DNA from: an uncultured Bacteroidota bacterium
GTDB lineage: Bacteria; Bacteroidota; Bacteroidia; Bacteroidales; SZUA-534
Direction of reading: 5' to 3'
DNA: 9,282 nt
Assembly (NCBI GenBank): GCA_937900725.1
Contig: CALCFP010000055.1
Location: 1-9,282, forward strand
In this document: piece after piece, positions 1 to 6,180 of the stretch
How positions within the stretch are numbered: position 1 is the stretch's first letter
How the letters are laid out: every line of letters starts with the position of its first letter
Notes under the pieces: model-generated
What the model saw: the letters and a program-made list of their open reading frames with translations, nothing else
What the model was told of the DNA's origin: nothing
Database searches by the model: none
Made by a program: the position numbers and the translations under genes

Positions 1-1702
1 ATGCGCCCGAGCCAAGCACGATTATCGACTTGTCGTTCTTATAGGCGTAACTGATGCTGTGTTCAGTCTCGCCGTAAGTCATATACAGGTAGTTGGTGAG
101 TTCAGGATGTTCAGAAGCCACTGTGTTGATACGGCGTACGGCTGGCAAGATGTTGTTTTTCTTACGCAGGTCGCGGACACGCAGCAACTCCTTTTCCAAT
201 GTGCCCGAAGGCTTTTCAACGTAGCGTGCAATCTGGAAGTCGGAGAATCCCAGACGTTTTGCCTCGCGGAGCACGTCGGCAGGAAGGTCCTCAATCTTGT
301 TGTATTTTTCGAGGACTTTTGTGTAATCGACAATGTTCTTCAGTTTGTTGATGAACCAAACGTCTATCTTGGTAAGTCCCTCGATGCGCTCTGGGGTATA
401 TCCTTTTTCAAGAGCCTTGGCAATAGCGAAGATACGCATATCGGTAGGATGGCTAAGTTCCTTGTCGAGGTCGTCGAATTCGATGTCGTTGTTGCCTACA
501 AATCCGTGCATTCCCTGTCCTATCATACGCAGGCCCTTCTGCATTATCTCCTCGAACGACTTGCCGATTGACATTATCTCGCCGACAGACTTCATACTTG
601 AGCCAATCTGACGGTCGACACCTACGAACTTGCTCAAGTCCCAACGCGGGATTTTTGCTATGATGTAGTCGACAGAAGGAGCGACGTAAGCCGAATTAGG
701 CGTACCCATCTCGCCAATCTGGTCGAGTGTGTAGCCCAAAGCCAACTTGGCGGCCACAAATGCCAGCGGATAGCCAGATGCCTTTGATGCCAATGCTGAA
801 GAACGGCTCAGTCGGGCGTTTATCTCGATGATTCGGTAGTCGTTGGTCTGGGCGTTGAATGCGTACTGTATGTTGCACTCGCCCACGATTCCTATGTGGC
901 GGACGACCTTCTTGGCAATTTCCTGAAGCATTGCAATCTGATCCTTGCTCAAAGTGATGATTGGAGCGATTACGATGCTCTCGCCAGTGTGTATGCCAAG
1001 CGGATCGACGTTTTCCATTGGAACGACAGTGAAGCAGTGGTCGTTGGCGTCGCGTATAACCTCAAATTCTATTTCCTTCCAACCCTTAAGCGACTCTTCC
1101 ACAAGAATCTGCTTTGAATAGGCAAGCGCATTGTTGCAAAGGTCGAGGAACTCCTGCTCGTTGGTGCTGATGCCAGAGCCAAGTCCACCAAGTGCGTATG
1201 CTGAACGCACCATGACAGGGAAGCCAAGTGTGTGGGCCTCGTCGAGAGCGTCTTCAATAGTTTCTACCGCACGTGAGACCGGAGTCTTTGCGTCGATTTC
1301 CTTCAGTTTCTTGACAAACAGGTCGCGGTCTTCGGTAATCATAATTGCCTCAACCGAAGTGCCTAAGACCTTTACACCGTACTTGTCGAGCACGCCCGAC
1401 GTGTAAAGAGCGGTACCGCAGTTCAGCGCCGTCTGTCCGCCGAATGCCAAAAGAATGCCGTCAGGCTTTTCCTTTTTAATTACTTCCTCAACAAAATACG
1501 GTGTTATAGGAAGGAAGTAAACCTTGTCTGCAACACCGTCAGATGTCTGAATGGTTGCAATGTTTGGGTTTATCAACACTGTTGAGACACCCTCCTCGCG
1601 CATAGCCTTCAAGGCCTGCGAACCTGAATAGTCAAACTCACCTGCTTGACCAATTTTCAACGCTCCCGAACCTAACAGGAGCACTTTCTTTACTTCTTTC
1701 AT
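1..1702 (-). CDS. carB: Carbamoyl-phosphate synthase large subunit, N-terminal 567 codons (partial)
   Basis: CarB makes carbamoyl phosphate from bicarbonate, ammonia and two ATP for arginine and pyrimidine synthesis in the cytoplasm. The frame opens at ATG 1702 (MKEVKKVLLLGSGALKIG) and is uninterrupted to base 1, where it leaves the window, so about half of a roughly 1070-residue protein is seen. Residues 1 to about 400 are the first ATP-grasp (carboxyphosphate) half, with GGQTALNCG, GGLGSG, LKGWKEIEFEV and the metal-binding Q279, E293 and N295 (IIEINARLSRSSALASK). The oligomerisation region follows (about 400-545). The second ATP-grasp half begins at SIIVLGSGA (559-567). The wording (GSGALKIGQAGEFDYSGSQ, INPNIATIQTS, INARLSRSS) is closer to eukaryotic CAD than to E. 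coli CarB. It is the last visible gene of an argR-led unit; no carA adjoins. Codons look more GC-rich than in the other genes. Confidence 0.96.
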   Translation of the reverse strand, partial: MKEVKKVLLLGSGALKIGQAGEFDYSGSQALKAMREEGVSTVLINPNIATIQTSDGVADKVYFLPITPYFVEEVIKKEKPDGILLAFGGQTALNCGTALYTSGVLDKYGVKVLGTSVEAIMITEDRDLFVKKLKEIDAKTPVSRAVETIEDALDEAHTLGFPVMVRSAYALGGLGSGISTNEQEFLDLCNNALAYSKQILVEESLKGWKEIEFEVIRDANDHCFTVVPMENVDPLGIHTGESIVIAPIITLSKDQIAMLQEIAKKVVRHIGIVGECNIQYAFNAQTNDYRIIEINARLSRSSALASKASGYPLAFVAAKLALGYTLDQIGEMGTPNSAYVAPSVDYIIAKIPRWDLSKFVGVDRQIGSSMKSVGEIMSIGKSFEEIMQKGLRMIGQGMHGFVGNNDIEFDDLDKELSHPTDMRIFAIAKALEKGYTPERIEGLTKIDVWFINKLKNIVDYTKVLEKYNKIEDLPADVLREAKRLGFSDFQIARYVEKPSGTLEKELLRVRDLRKKNNILPAVRRINTVASEHPELTNYLYMTYGETEHSISYAYKNDKSIIVLGSGA

Positions 1703-1708
1703 ATTCTT

Positions 1709-1840
1709 CTATTTTGCTGTATAACTATTGTCGTTGTTAAAAATCAAGCGAACCTGACGATTTATGAAAAAGCGGAACGCCCTGTCAGCAAAAATGGTGC
1801 TGATTACTGAAAAATGTCTGGCGTCCATATTGTTTTCCAT
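1709..1840 (-). CDS. Putative 43-aa small protein between argR and carB
   Basis: An uninterrupted ATG-to-TAG frame begins 5 nt after the argR stop and ends 6 nt before the carB ATG, so it fills the gap almost completely. The protein starts MENNMDARHFSVISTIFADR and ends NNDNSYTAK. It has five Arg in 43 residues and many Phe, with no signal peptide, membrane segment or motif I recognise. The tight spacing suggests translational coupling inside the argR-carB transcript. Within the same stretch, a 6-bp stem (plus positions 1785-1790 with 1798-1803) competes with a 5-bp pairing (1784-1788 with 1754-1758), which is weak support for a regulatory leader. It may be a real small protein, a leader peptide, or chance in a 143-bp spacer. 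I do not assign a function. Confidence 0.35.
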   Translation of the reverse strand: MENNMDARHFSVISTIFADRAFRFFINRQVRLIFNNDNSYTAK

Positions 1841-1845
1841 AAGTC

Positions 1846-2325
1846 TTAATATTGAATTTTGTCAGTTAATTCGGGGAAATGCTGCGTCAAGGATTGTGCC
1901 ACATTTTTTGGTGTAAACCCGCTCCTGATTACGACCAGGATTGTGTCGTTGCCTGCTATAGTGCTGATTATCGATGGCGTGTGAAGGTCGTCGATAGCCT
2001 GCGAAATTGGCTGGGCGAACGCTGGCACTGTCTTTATGACAGCAAGGTTTCCAGAAAACTCAATTGAAATGAACCCGTCGAGCGACGAAGCCGACTTTTG
2101 CTGTGCCACTTGGCCGACTACGCCATTCTGCAAAGTGTAAAGATAACGGCCGTCGCTTGCAGGACGCTTAAACACCTTCAGCAGTTTCAAATCGCGCGAG
2201 AGGGTTGCCTGTGTGACCGAACAACCTTTGGAAATGAGTAGTTGAAGAAGTTTATCTTGTGAGTCAACTTCCTCATTCTGAATGATGTTTGTTATCAAGG
2301 CCAAACGTCGGCTTTTGTTTTCCAT
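1846..2325 (-). CDS. argR: Arginine repressor ArgR
   Basis: ArgR is a hexameric DNA-binding protein that uses arginine as co-repressor for arginine metabolism genes. The 159-residue protein (counted from ATG 2325) has an N-terminal winged helix (about 1-65) with the recognition segment VTQATLSRDLKLLKV at 37-51. The C-terminal oligomerisation and arginine-binding domain (about 80-155) carries the STIAGNDTILVVIRSG signature. The usual GDDT reads G-N126-D127-T, so the first arginine-contacting Asp is Asn. I chose ATG 2325 because MENKSRRLALI aligns with the start of B. subtilis AhrC and because the -7 box at 2355-2362 would leave almost no leader for the in-frame ATG at 2346, which adds MNQKNPV. 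It is first in a unit that leads to carB, which fits control of carbamoyl phosphate supply. Confidence 0.95.
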   Translation of the reverse strand: MENKSRRLALITNIIQNEEVDSQDKLLQLLISKGCSVTQATLSRDLKLLKVFKRPASDGRYLYTLQNGVVGQVAQQKSASSLDGFISIEFSGNLAVIKTVPAFAQPISQAIDDLHTPSIISTIAGNDTILVVIRSGFTPKNVAQSLTQHFPELTDKIQY

Positions 2326-2340
2326 TACAGGATTTTTTTG

Positions 2341-2362
2341 ATTCATTCAGGGTACAAATGTA
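2341..2362 (-). promoter_or_regulatory. Predicted argR promoter (-7 box) with TGAAT half-sites
   Basis: On the minus strand, 2362-2355 reads TACATTTG, an exact match to the Bacteroidetes -7 consensus TAnnTTTG. No good TTTG -33 element is found at the usual distance. Just downstream, 2349-2341 reads TGAATGAAT, two tandem copies of the half-site of the classical ARG box, which would suit autoregulation. The canonical inverted arrangement is absent, so the operator call is tentative. Confidence 0.45.
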
Positions 2363-2390
2363 AGTTTTTTTATGCAGTGAATAGTAGCCC

Positions 2391-2408
2391 GTTGACAGTT
2401 TGTTGACA
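2391..2408 (+). repeat. Direct repeat GTTGACA, 11-bp period, upstream of argR promoter
   Basis: GTTGACA occurs at 2391-2397 and again at 2402-2408, separated by GTTT, so the copies are one helical turn apart on the same DNA face. They lie about 30-45 bp upstream of the argR -7 box, a plausible place for a regulator site. No regulator can be named. Confidence 0.4.
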
Positions 2409-2428
2409 AAATAAGAAATGCACTTATT

Positions 2429-2618
2429 GATTTAGAATTTAGAATGTAGGATTTAGAATGTACTTCCGATGGTCCCGATGGCTATCGGGATCGGGAGTAG
2501 GATGTAGGATTTAGGTCGTTGGTCACTAGTTGCTGGACGGTTGTCTTTTGTCTTTTGTCCAACGTCCAATGTCTCACGATGACTATCGGGATTTCCAACG
2601 TCTTTTGTCTTAAGTCTC
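2429..2618. repeat. Block of short degenerate intergenic repeats
   Basis: This stretch is built from short repeated words. TTTAGAAT recurs at its left end. ATGTAGGATTTAG is found exactly at 2444-2456 and 2502-2514. GATGGCTATCGGGAT (2477-2491) recurs with one change at 2578-2592. GTCTTTTGTCT is at 2543-2553 and 2600-2610, and CCAACGTC at 2559-2566 and 2595-2602. It contains no credible coding frame and lies upstream of both flanking promoters, so it belongs to neither transcript. The style (TTTAGAATTTAG, GTCTTTTGTC, GGTCGTTGGTCACTAG) resembles dispersed intergenic repeats of Bacteroidales genomes; that comparison is from general familiarity. With its two promoters it accounts for the 332-bp gene-free region. 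Confidence 0.6.
2466..2494. repeat. Inverted repeat / hairpin within the repeat block
   Basis: TCCCGAT (2473-2479) and ATCGGGA (2484-2490) form a perfect 7-bp stem around GGCT. An outer CCGA/TCGG pairing (2466-2469 with 2491-2494) extends it across a three-base bulge. There is no T-run on either side, so it is not an intrinsic terminator. A related, shorter dyad occurs at 2577-2588. Confidence 0.6.
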
Positions 2619-2643
2619 AATTCAATTCATTATTCCGATATTA

Positions 2644-2660
2644 TAAATTTGTTACTTTTG
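2644..2660 (+). promoter_or_regulatory. Predicted promoter of the glycosyltransferase gene
   Basis: Two overlapping exact matches to TAnnTTTG are present: TAAATTTG (2644-2651) and TACTTTTG (2653-2660), the latter followed by GCG as is common for such promoters. They sit 18-35 bp upstream of ATG 2679, and the second overlaps the longer TTG-initiated frame, which favours ATG 2679 as the start. A convincing -33 TTTG at normal spacing is not seen. Confidence 0.55.
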
Positions 2661-2678
2661 CGCGCACAAAAAAAAGTT

Positions 2679-3803
2679 ATGATTATTGCAGTCAACACAC
2701 AGACACTGTTGAAGAACAAGTTGGAAGGATTAGGCAGTTTCACTGACGAGATTCTTTCACGTATGGTAAGGAACCATCCTGAGCACAAGTTTGTTTTTAT
2801 GTTTGACCGCGACTGGGACTCTTCATTCATCTATGCAGACAACATAATTCCGGTAAAGACCATACTACCATCGCGTCACCCGATACTGTGGTACTACAAT
2901 TTCGAATATGCCGTTCCAAAAATCATAAGCAAACACAAGGCAGACATTCTACTTTCAACTGACGGATATATGCCTATGAAGCCTAAAGTGAAGACGTACA
3001 ATATAATTCACGATATTGGCTTTGTGCATCAGCCTAAAAACCAGCCACCACTGACCAGCAAATACTACAACAAGTATTTTCCGATTTTTGCGCACAATGC
3101 AGATAGGCTCGGCACGGTTTCAGAATACTCTAAGGCCGATATTTCAAAGACATGGAGTATCAATCCCGACAAAATAGATGTTATATATAATGGTGTAAAG
3201 ACCATATTCTGCCCCATAAGCGAAAGAGAACAGGCGAAAGTGCGCGACAATATTTCCGACGGATGTCCTTTTTTCCTGTTTGTTGGCTCGCTAAACCCTC
3301 GCAAAAACATTGAAGGATTGCTCCGTGCTTTCGACCAATTCAAGGAAAAAGGGGACTTCAACCACAAGTTGGTGATTGTAGGCGAATGCATGTGGTCAAT
3401 GTCATCAATTGACCACGAACTTGAGCACATGAAACACGCAGAAGACGTTGTATTCCTAGGCCGTCTGCAACCAGCCGAACTGCAAAATGTTGTAGCAAGT
3501 GCGTACGCCTTGGTTCTGGTATCCTTTCTTGAAGGATTTGGCGTTCCACTGGTGGAGGCCATGAACTGCGATATCCCTGTCATCACGTCAAACTGCACAT
3601 CGATGCCCGAAGTAGCAGGCAATGCAGGGTTGCTTGTCAATCCATATTCCGAAGAAGAAATTGCCGATGCAATGATTCAAATGGCTACCGACAAAAACTT
3701 GAGGTCAACATTGGTTGAAAACGCAAAAGCGCAACGCGAGAAGTTCTCGTGGGACAAGTCGGCCATCGATTTATGGAACGGCATTGAGAAAATGCTGGAA
3801 TAA
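2679..3803 (+). CDS. GT4-family glycosyltransferase (MtfB-like group)
   Basis: This is a retaining GT-B glycosyltransferase that moves a sugar from a nucleotide-sugar donor, probably for a cell-surface glycan; donor and acceptor cannot be read from sequence. It has 374 residues, normal for the family, and no signal peptide or membrane segment, so it is cytosolic or peripheral. The N-terminal acceptor domain (1 to about 175) carries YNIIHDIGFVH and GTVSEYSKADI, typical of MtfB-like enzymes. The C-terminal donor domain (about 190-374) has FVGSLNPRKNIEGLL, with R208 and K209 as likely phosphate contacts, and the EX7E motif E285-GFGVPLV-E293, then SMPEVAGNAGLLV. ATG 2679 is chosen over an upstream TTG at 2649 because of the promoter position. 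It has its own promoter and no same-strand neighbour, which is unusual for glycan genes that normally cluster. Confidence 0.93.
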   Translation: MIIAVNTQTLLKNKLEGLGSFTDEILSRMVRNHPEHKFVFMFDRDWDSSFIYADNIIPVKTILPSRHPILWYYNFEYAVPKIISKHKADILLSTDGYMPMKPKVKTYNIIHDIGFVHQPKNQPPLTSKYYNKYFPIFAHNADRLGTVSEYSKADISKTWSINPDKIDVIYNGVKTIFCPISEREQAKVRDNISDGCPFFLFVGSLNPRKNIEGLLRAFDQFKEKGDFNHKLVIVGECMWSMSSIDHELEHMKHAEDVVFLGRLQPAELQNVVASAYALVLVSFLEGFGVPLVEAMNCDIPVITSNCTSMPEVAGNAGLLVNPYSEEEIADAMIQMATDKNLRSTLVENAKAQREKFSWDKSAIDLWNGIEKMLE

Positions 3804-3813
3804 ATTCACACAT

Positions 3814-3844
3814 AAAAAAGCCGATTGCACAAAGTGCAACCGGC
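3814..3844 (-). terminator. Intrinsic terminator of the thioredoxin-like gene
   Basis: Arms at 3820-3830 and 3834-3844 form an 11-bp stem with a three-base loop. On the minus-strand RNA the single non-Watson-Crick position is a G-U pair and six U follow (3819-3814). In the plus direction that position is an A-C mismatch and there is no U-run, so it mainly stops transcription from the right. It starts 22 bp after the minus-strand stop codon. Confidence 0.85.
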
Positions 3845-3865
3845 CCACTATTCCATTTCTGATTG

Positions 3866-4369
3866 TCATTTCCTAAGTTTCTTGAGTGCGGCGTCGAGCG
3901 CCTCACCACGAAGGTTTACAGCAACCACTACACCCTTGTCGTCGATTAGGACATTTGTAGGGACACTAGTTATGCCATACTGCTTTGCCACAGCATTATT
4001 CCATCCTTGAAGGTCGGAAACGTGAGTGTTCCACGACAGATGGTCGGCCTCAATGGCTGCAGCCCACTTATTTTTGTCTGTATCAAGCGACACGTTCAAG
4101 ACAACAAACTTCTTGCCGTTTTTCAGTTTTTGGCCCTTGTACTTTTCATAGACAGCCACCACATTGGGGTTCTCACGACGGCAAGGACCGCACCACGACG
4201 CCCAAAAGTCTAGCAAGACCACCATTCCTCTAAATTGCGAGAGGCTCATCTGCTCGCCATTGATAGATGTCTGCGTGAAATCAGGTGCCATATCGCCAAC
4301 TTTCACATTCTGCGCATTAGCCATCATTGTTGCGACGGCCAACATCATAATAAAAAGGATTCTTTTCAT
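3866..4369 (-). CDS. Periplasmic TlpA/ResA-like thioredoxin-fold protein
   Basis: This is a thiol-disulfide oxidoreductase of the TlpA/AhpC-TSA type, probably reducing or exchanging disulfides of envelope proteins. The 167-residue protein has a signal peptide (MKRILFIMMLAVATMMANA, predicted cleavage before Q20). The fold follows: VGDMAPDF at 24-31, the active site WASWCGPC with C60 and C63, and the cis-proline loop SVPTNVLID with P137. No extra domain is present. It lies 45 bp downstream of the amidohydrolase on the same strand with no terminator between. Only a one-mismatch promoter box (TATATTTC, 4400-4393) is visible in the gap, so cotranscription is likely. A strong terminator follows. 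The specific partner is unknown. Confidence 0.93.
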   Translation of the reverse strand: MKRILFIMMLAVATMMANAQNVKVGDMAPDFTQTSINGEQMSLSQFRGMVVLLDFWASWCGPCRRENPNVVAVYEKYKGQKLKNGKKFVVLNVSLDTDKNKWAAAIEADHLSWNTHVSDLQGWNNAVAKQYGITSVPTNVLIDDKGVVVAVNLRGEALDAALKKLRK

Positions 4370-4414
4370 TTTCTTACAATAATAATGTGCCCGAAATATA
4401 TGAAAAATGAGCCA

Positions 4415-5998
4415 TCATTTCACTCTCATGCCGTGCAAATAAGTCATATCGACTGCCAGGTCAGGAAGGTTAGGCTGGTACATAGTAGTGATGTTCTCGC
4501 TTGTAACTATGAAATCGGCCCACTTGCCCACCTCGAGGCTTCCTTTGACATTCTCATCGAACTGCGAATATGCTGGCCATATTGTCATAGCCTTCAGCGC
4601 CTGTGTGGGTGTCATTGCCTGGCTTTGCTTGTTGTTTGCCCTGCGCTTTTCCTGCCTTATGGACGAATAGTAAACAGACATGGGGTTCAACTTGCCGAAT
4701 GGCACATTGGTACCACAAACTATTCCTTGATTCTGGTCGAGAAGTTGCTTCCATGCAAAAGATTCCTTTATATGCCTGCGGTCAAAATTCTCCTTTATGA
4801 AATTGACGTTCACCTTAAACTGCATTGGCTGGACTGATGGTATAATATTGAAATAAGCCAGTTTGCGCAAATCCTTATGAGATATCATGTGAAGGTTTTC
4901 TATTCGCCAACGCATTCCGTTTTTGTGAGGCAGAATATTGGCATAAGTGTTAATTGCAAGCCGCGCGGCCGAATCGCCCACGCAACCCACACATACTTGG
5001 AACCCATGGTCGTAAGCCAGTTGACAAATGTTCATCAGGCTATCGGCGCTAATGGTCAGCGTACCGTTGTTACCATCGCGTCCATAAGGTTCGAGCATTA
5101 CGGCCGATTGTTGAGATAGCCGTCCATCGATGTCAAATCCCACGGCCAGCACCTTCAGGTTCTCAGTATAATACGGGACCTTGTTGATGTATTCTTCAAT
5201 ATTTTCGGCTGAAGGTTCAAGTATGGCATATACCGGCATCTTGAGTGTGCCTTCAACTTGCATTCTGTCTATCAATTTAATGAACCTTGATTGTGCACCA
5301 AAGTCGGTTGTCGATGTGATGCCTACCTTGAAGCAATTTTGCTCAGCCTGCTGAAGCAGCAATTCCATCTCACTGTCGGCTGGTTCAGGAATGCAACGTG
5401 AGGCCGCTTGCGCCTCGGCCCCGCTGATGATGCCATTTGGCGAATTGAGACTGATTTTTGCTTTTTTGACAAATGCATTGTTTACAATTGCGGACATGTA
5501 GCCTGAAGTCCAAATAAAAACAGGTGTCTGGGCGAAAAACTTGTCAAGCAACTCGTTGTCTGTCATTTCACCTTCATCAATAAACGACGGGTTAAGATTT
5601 CTGGCCACAATCCACTTGCCGGGATTTTTCTGCTGATAATCGGCAAGCAAACGGATAACAGCATTAAGGCTGTCGGCATCTGCCAAATCAATTTGTGAAA
5701 GCGAAATGGCATATTGAACGAAATGGGCATGAGCGTCGATAAAGCCTGGATACACAAATTTTCCCTTGAGTTCGAGTATGCTGTCTGACGTGTACCTGGC
5801 CATTATGTTGGCGTCATTGCTTATGGCGACAACCTTCCCGTTTTTGACCGCGGCGCTCTGCATCACAGTAAAACTATTATTGACTGTATATATCTTGGCG
5901 TTCCTGATAATCAGGTCGGCAACCTCCTTATGTTGGCAACTTGTGGACAACAATCCCACAGCAATAGCAAAAGCAATATGTTTCAGTTTGGCAATCAT
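4415..5998 (-). CDS. Amidohydrolase-3 (YtcJ-like) lipoprotein lacking most catalytic metal residues
   Basis: The family hydrolyses amide or similar bonds with a TIM-barrel metal centre. This 527-residue protein has the full family layout: N-terminal beta-sandwich strand DLIIRNAKIYTVN (29-40), barrel start YPGFIDAHAHF with H90 and H92, and C-terminal MTIWPAYSQFD and KGSLEVGKWADFIV (485-498). A hydrophobic signal ending LLSTSC suggests a lipoprotein (C21, weak lipobox). Judged against family motifs from memory, the Lys before DG is G287, the His of HAIGD is G338 (VGCVGD), the His of RIEH is N368 and the Asp of GTD is N431. Only HxH remains, so catalysis by the normal mechanism is doubtful. The reading frame is intact. 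I chose ATG 5998, after GAGAG; the frame also extends to a TTG at 6019. It precedes the thioredoxin gene, probably in one operon. Confidence 0.9.
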   Translation of the reverse strand: MIAKLKHIAFAIAVGLLSTSCQHKEVADLIIRNAKIYTVNNSFTVMQSAAVKNGKVVAISNDANIMARYTSDSILELKGKFVYPGFIDAHAHFVQYAISLSQIDLADADSLNAVIRLLADYQQKNPGKWIVARNLNPSFIDEGEMTDNELLDKFFAQTPVFIWTSGYMSAIVNNAFVKKAKISLNSPNGIISGAEAQAASRCIPEPADSEMELLLQQAEQNCFKVGITSTTDFGAQSRFIKLIDRMQVEGTLKMPVYAILEPSAENIEEYINKVPYYTENLKVLAVGFDIDGRLSQQSAVMLEPYGRDGNNGTLTISADSLMNICQLAYDHGFQVCVGCVGDSAARLAINTYANILPHKNGMRWRIENLHMISHKDLRKLAYFNIIPSVQPMQFKVNVNFIKENFDRRHIKESFAWKQLLDQNQGIVCGTNVPFGKLNPMSVYYSSIRQEKRRANNKQSQAMTPTQALKAMTIWPAYSQFDENVKGSLEVGKWADFIVTSENITTMYQPNLPDLAVDMTYLHGMRVK

Positions 5999-6044
5999 CT
6001 CTCTGCGTCTAAAAAACAAAAAGTAATTTAGAAATAATTATTGA

Positions 6045-6056
6045 AACGTACACGTT
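6045..6056. promoter_or_regulatory. Short dyad in the amidohydrolase leader
   Basis: AACGT (6045-6049) and ACGTT (6052-6056) form a 12-bp dyad just downstream of the predicted amidohydrolase -7 box, where a repressor could bind. It is short and could be chance. Confidence 0.25.
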
Positions 6057-6066
6057 ATGCACACCA

Positions 6067-6074
6067 CAAATTTA
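6067..6074 (-). promoter_or_regulatory. Predicted promoter (-7 box) of amidohydrolase-thioredoxin unit
   Basis: The minus strand reads TAAATTTG here, an exact TAnnTTTG match about 70 bp upstream of ATG 5998. A TTG at 6100-6098 could serve as a partial -33 element, with slightly long spacing (23 bp). Confidence 0.5.
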
Positions 6075-6116
6075 GAACTTACTACAGTTTGGCGTCACAA
6101 CGAATAAACATTTATA

Positions 6117-6124
6117 TAAATTTG
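6117..6124 (+). promoter_or_regulatory. Predicted promoter (-7 box) of the SiaC-family gene
   Basis: TAAATTTG is an exact TAnnTTTG match, 56 bp upstream of ATG 6181. A TTTG at 6088-6091 is a possible -33 element with a 25-bp spacer. It is divergent from, and identical in sequence to, the box at 6074-6067. Confidence 0.5.
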
Positions 6125-6180
6125 TATCGATGGAAGAAATAACCGCATCACATTTCTAAACAAATCAAAAACTTAAGCCA

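Noticed and set aside
59..571. 170-codon plus-strand frame
   Set aside because: Antisense to carB, which is clearly coding on the other strand; the translated product has no recognisable features.
1..1702. Possible frameshift in carB
   Set aside because: I translated the ends and several internal stretches; they all stay in one frame and follow the family sequence without a break.
2466..2494. Hairpin as a transcription terminator
   Set aside because: There is no T-run on either side and no gene ends near it.
2429..2618. CRISPR array
   Set aside because: Repeats are short, mixed and irregularly spaced, with no constant spacer length and no cas genes.
2649..2678. TTG-initiated N-terminal extension of the glycosyltransferase
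   Set aside because: It overlaps the likely -7 box at 2653-2660, and the family's first strand begins at MIIAVNTQ (ATG 2679).
2519..2746. 75-codon plus-strand frame starting in the repeat block
   Set aside because: It is made of repeat sequence and then overlaps the glycosyltransferase start in another frame.
4235..4837. 200-codon plus-strand frame across the thioredoxin start and amidohydrolase end
   Set aside because: It is antisense to two well supported genes and spans their intergenic gap; the product resembles nothing.
5999..6019. TTG-initiated N-terminal extension of the amidohydrolase
   Set aside because: Adding FFRRRE before the signal peptide is less likely than the ATG at 5998 with GAGAG before it.
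6130..6159. Nine-codon ORF between the SiaC promoter and start
   Set aside because: It is very short, has no clear translation signal, and is likely chance in the leader.
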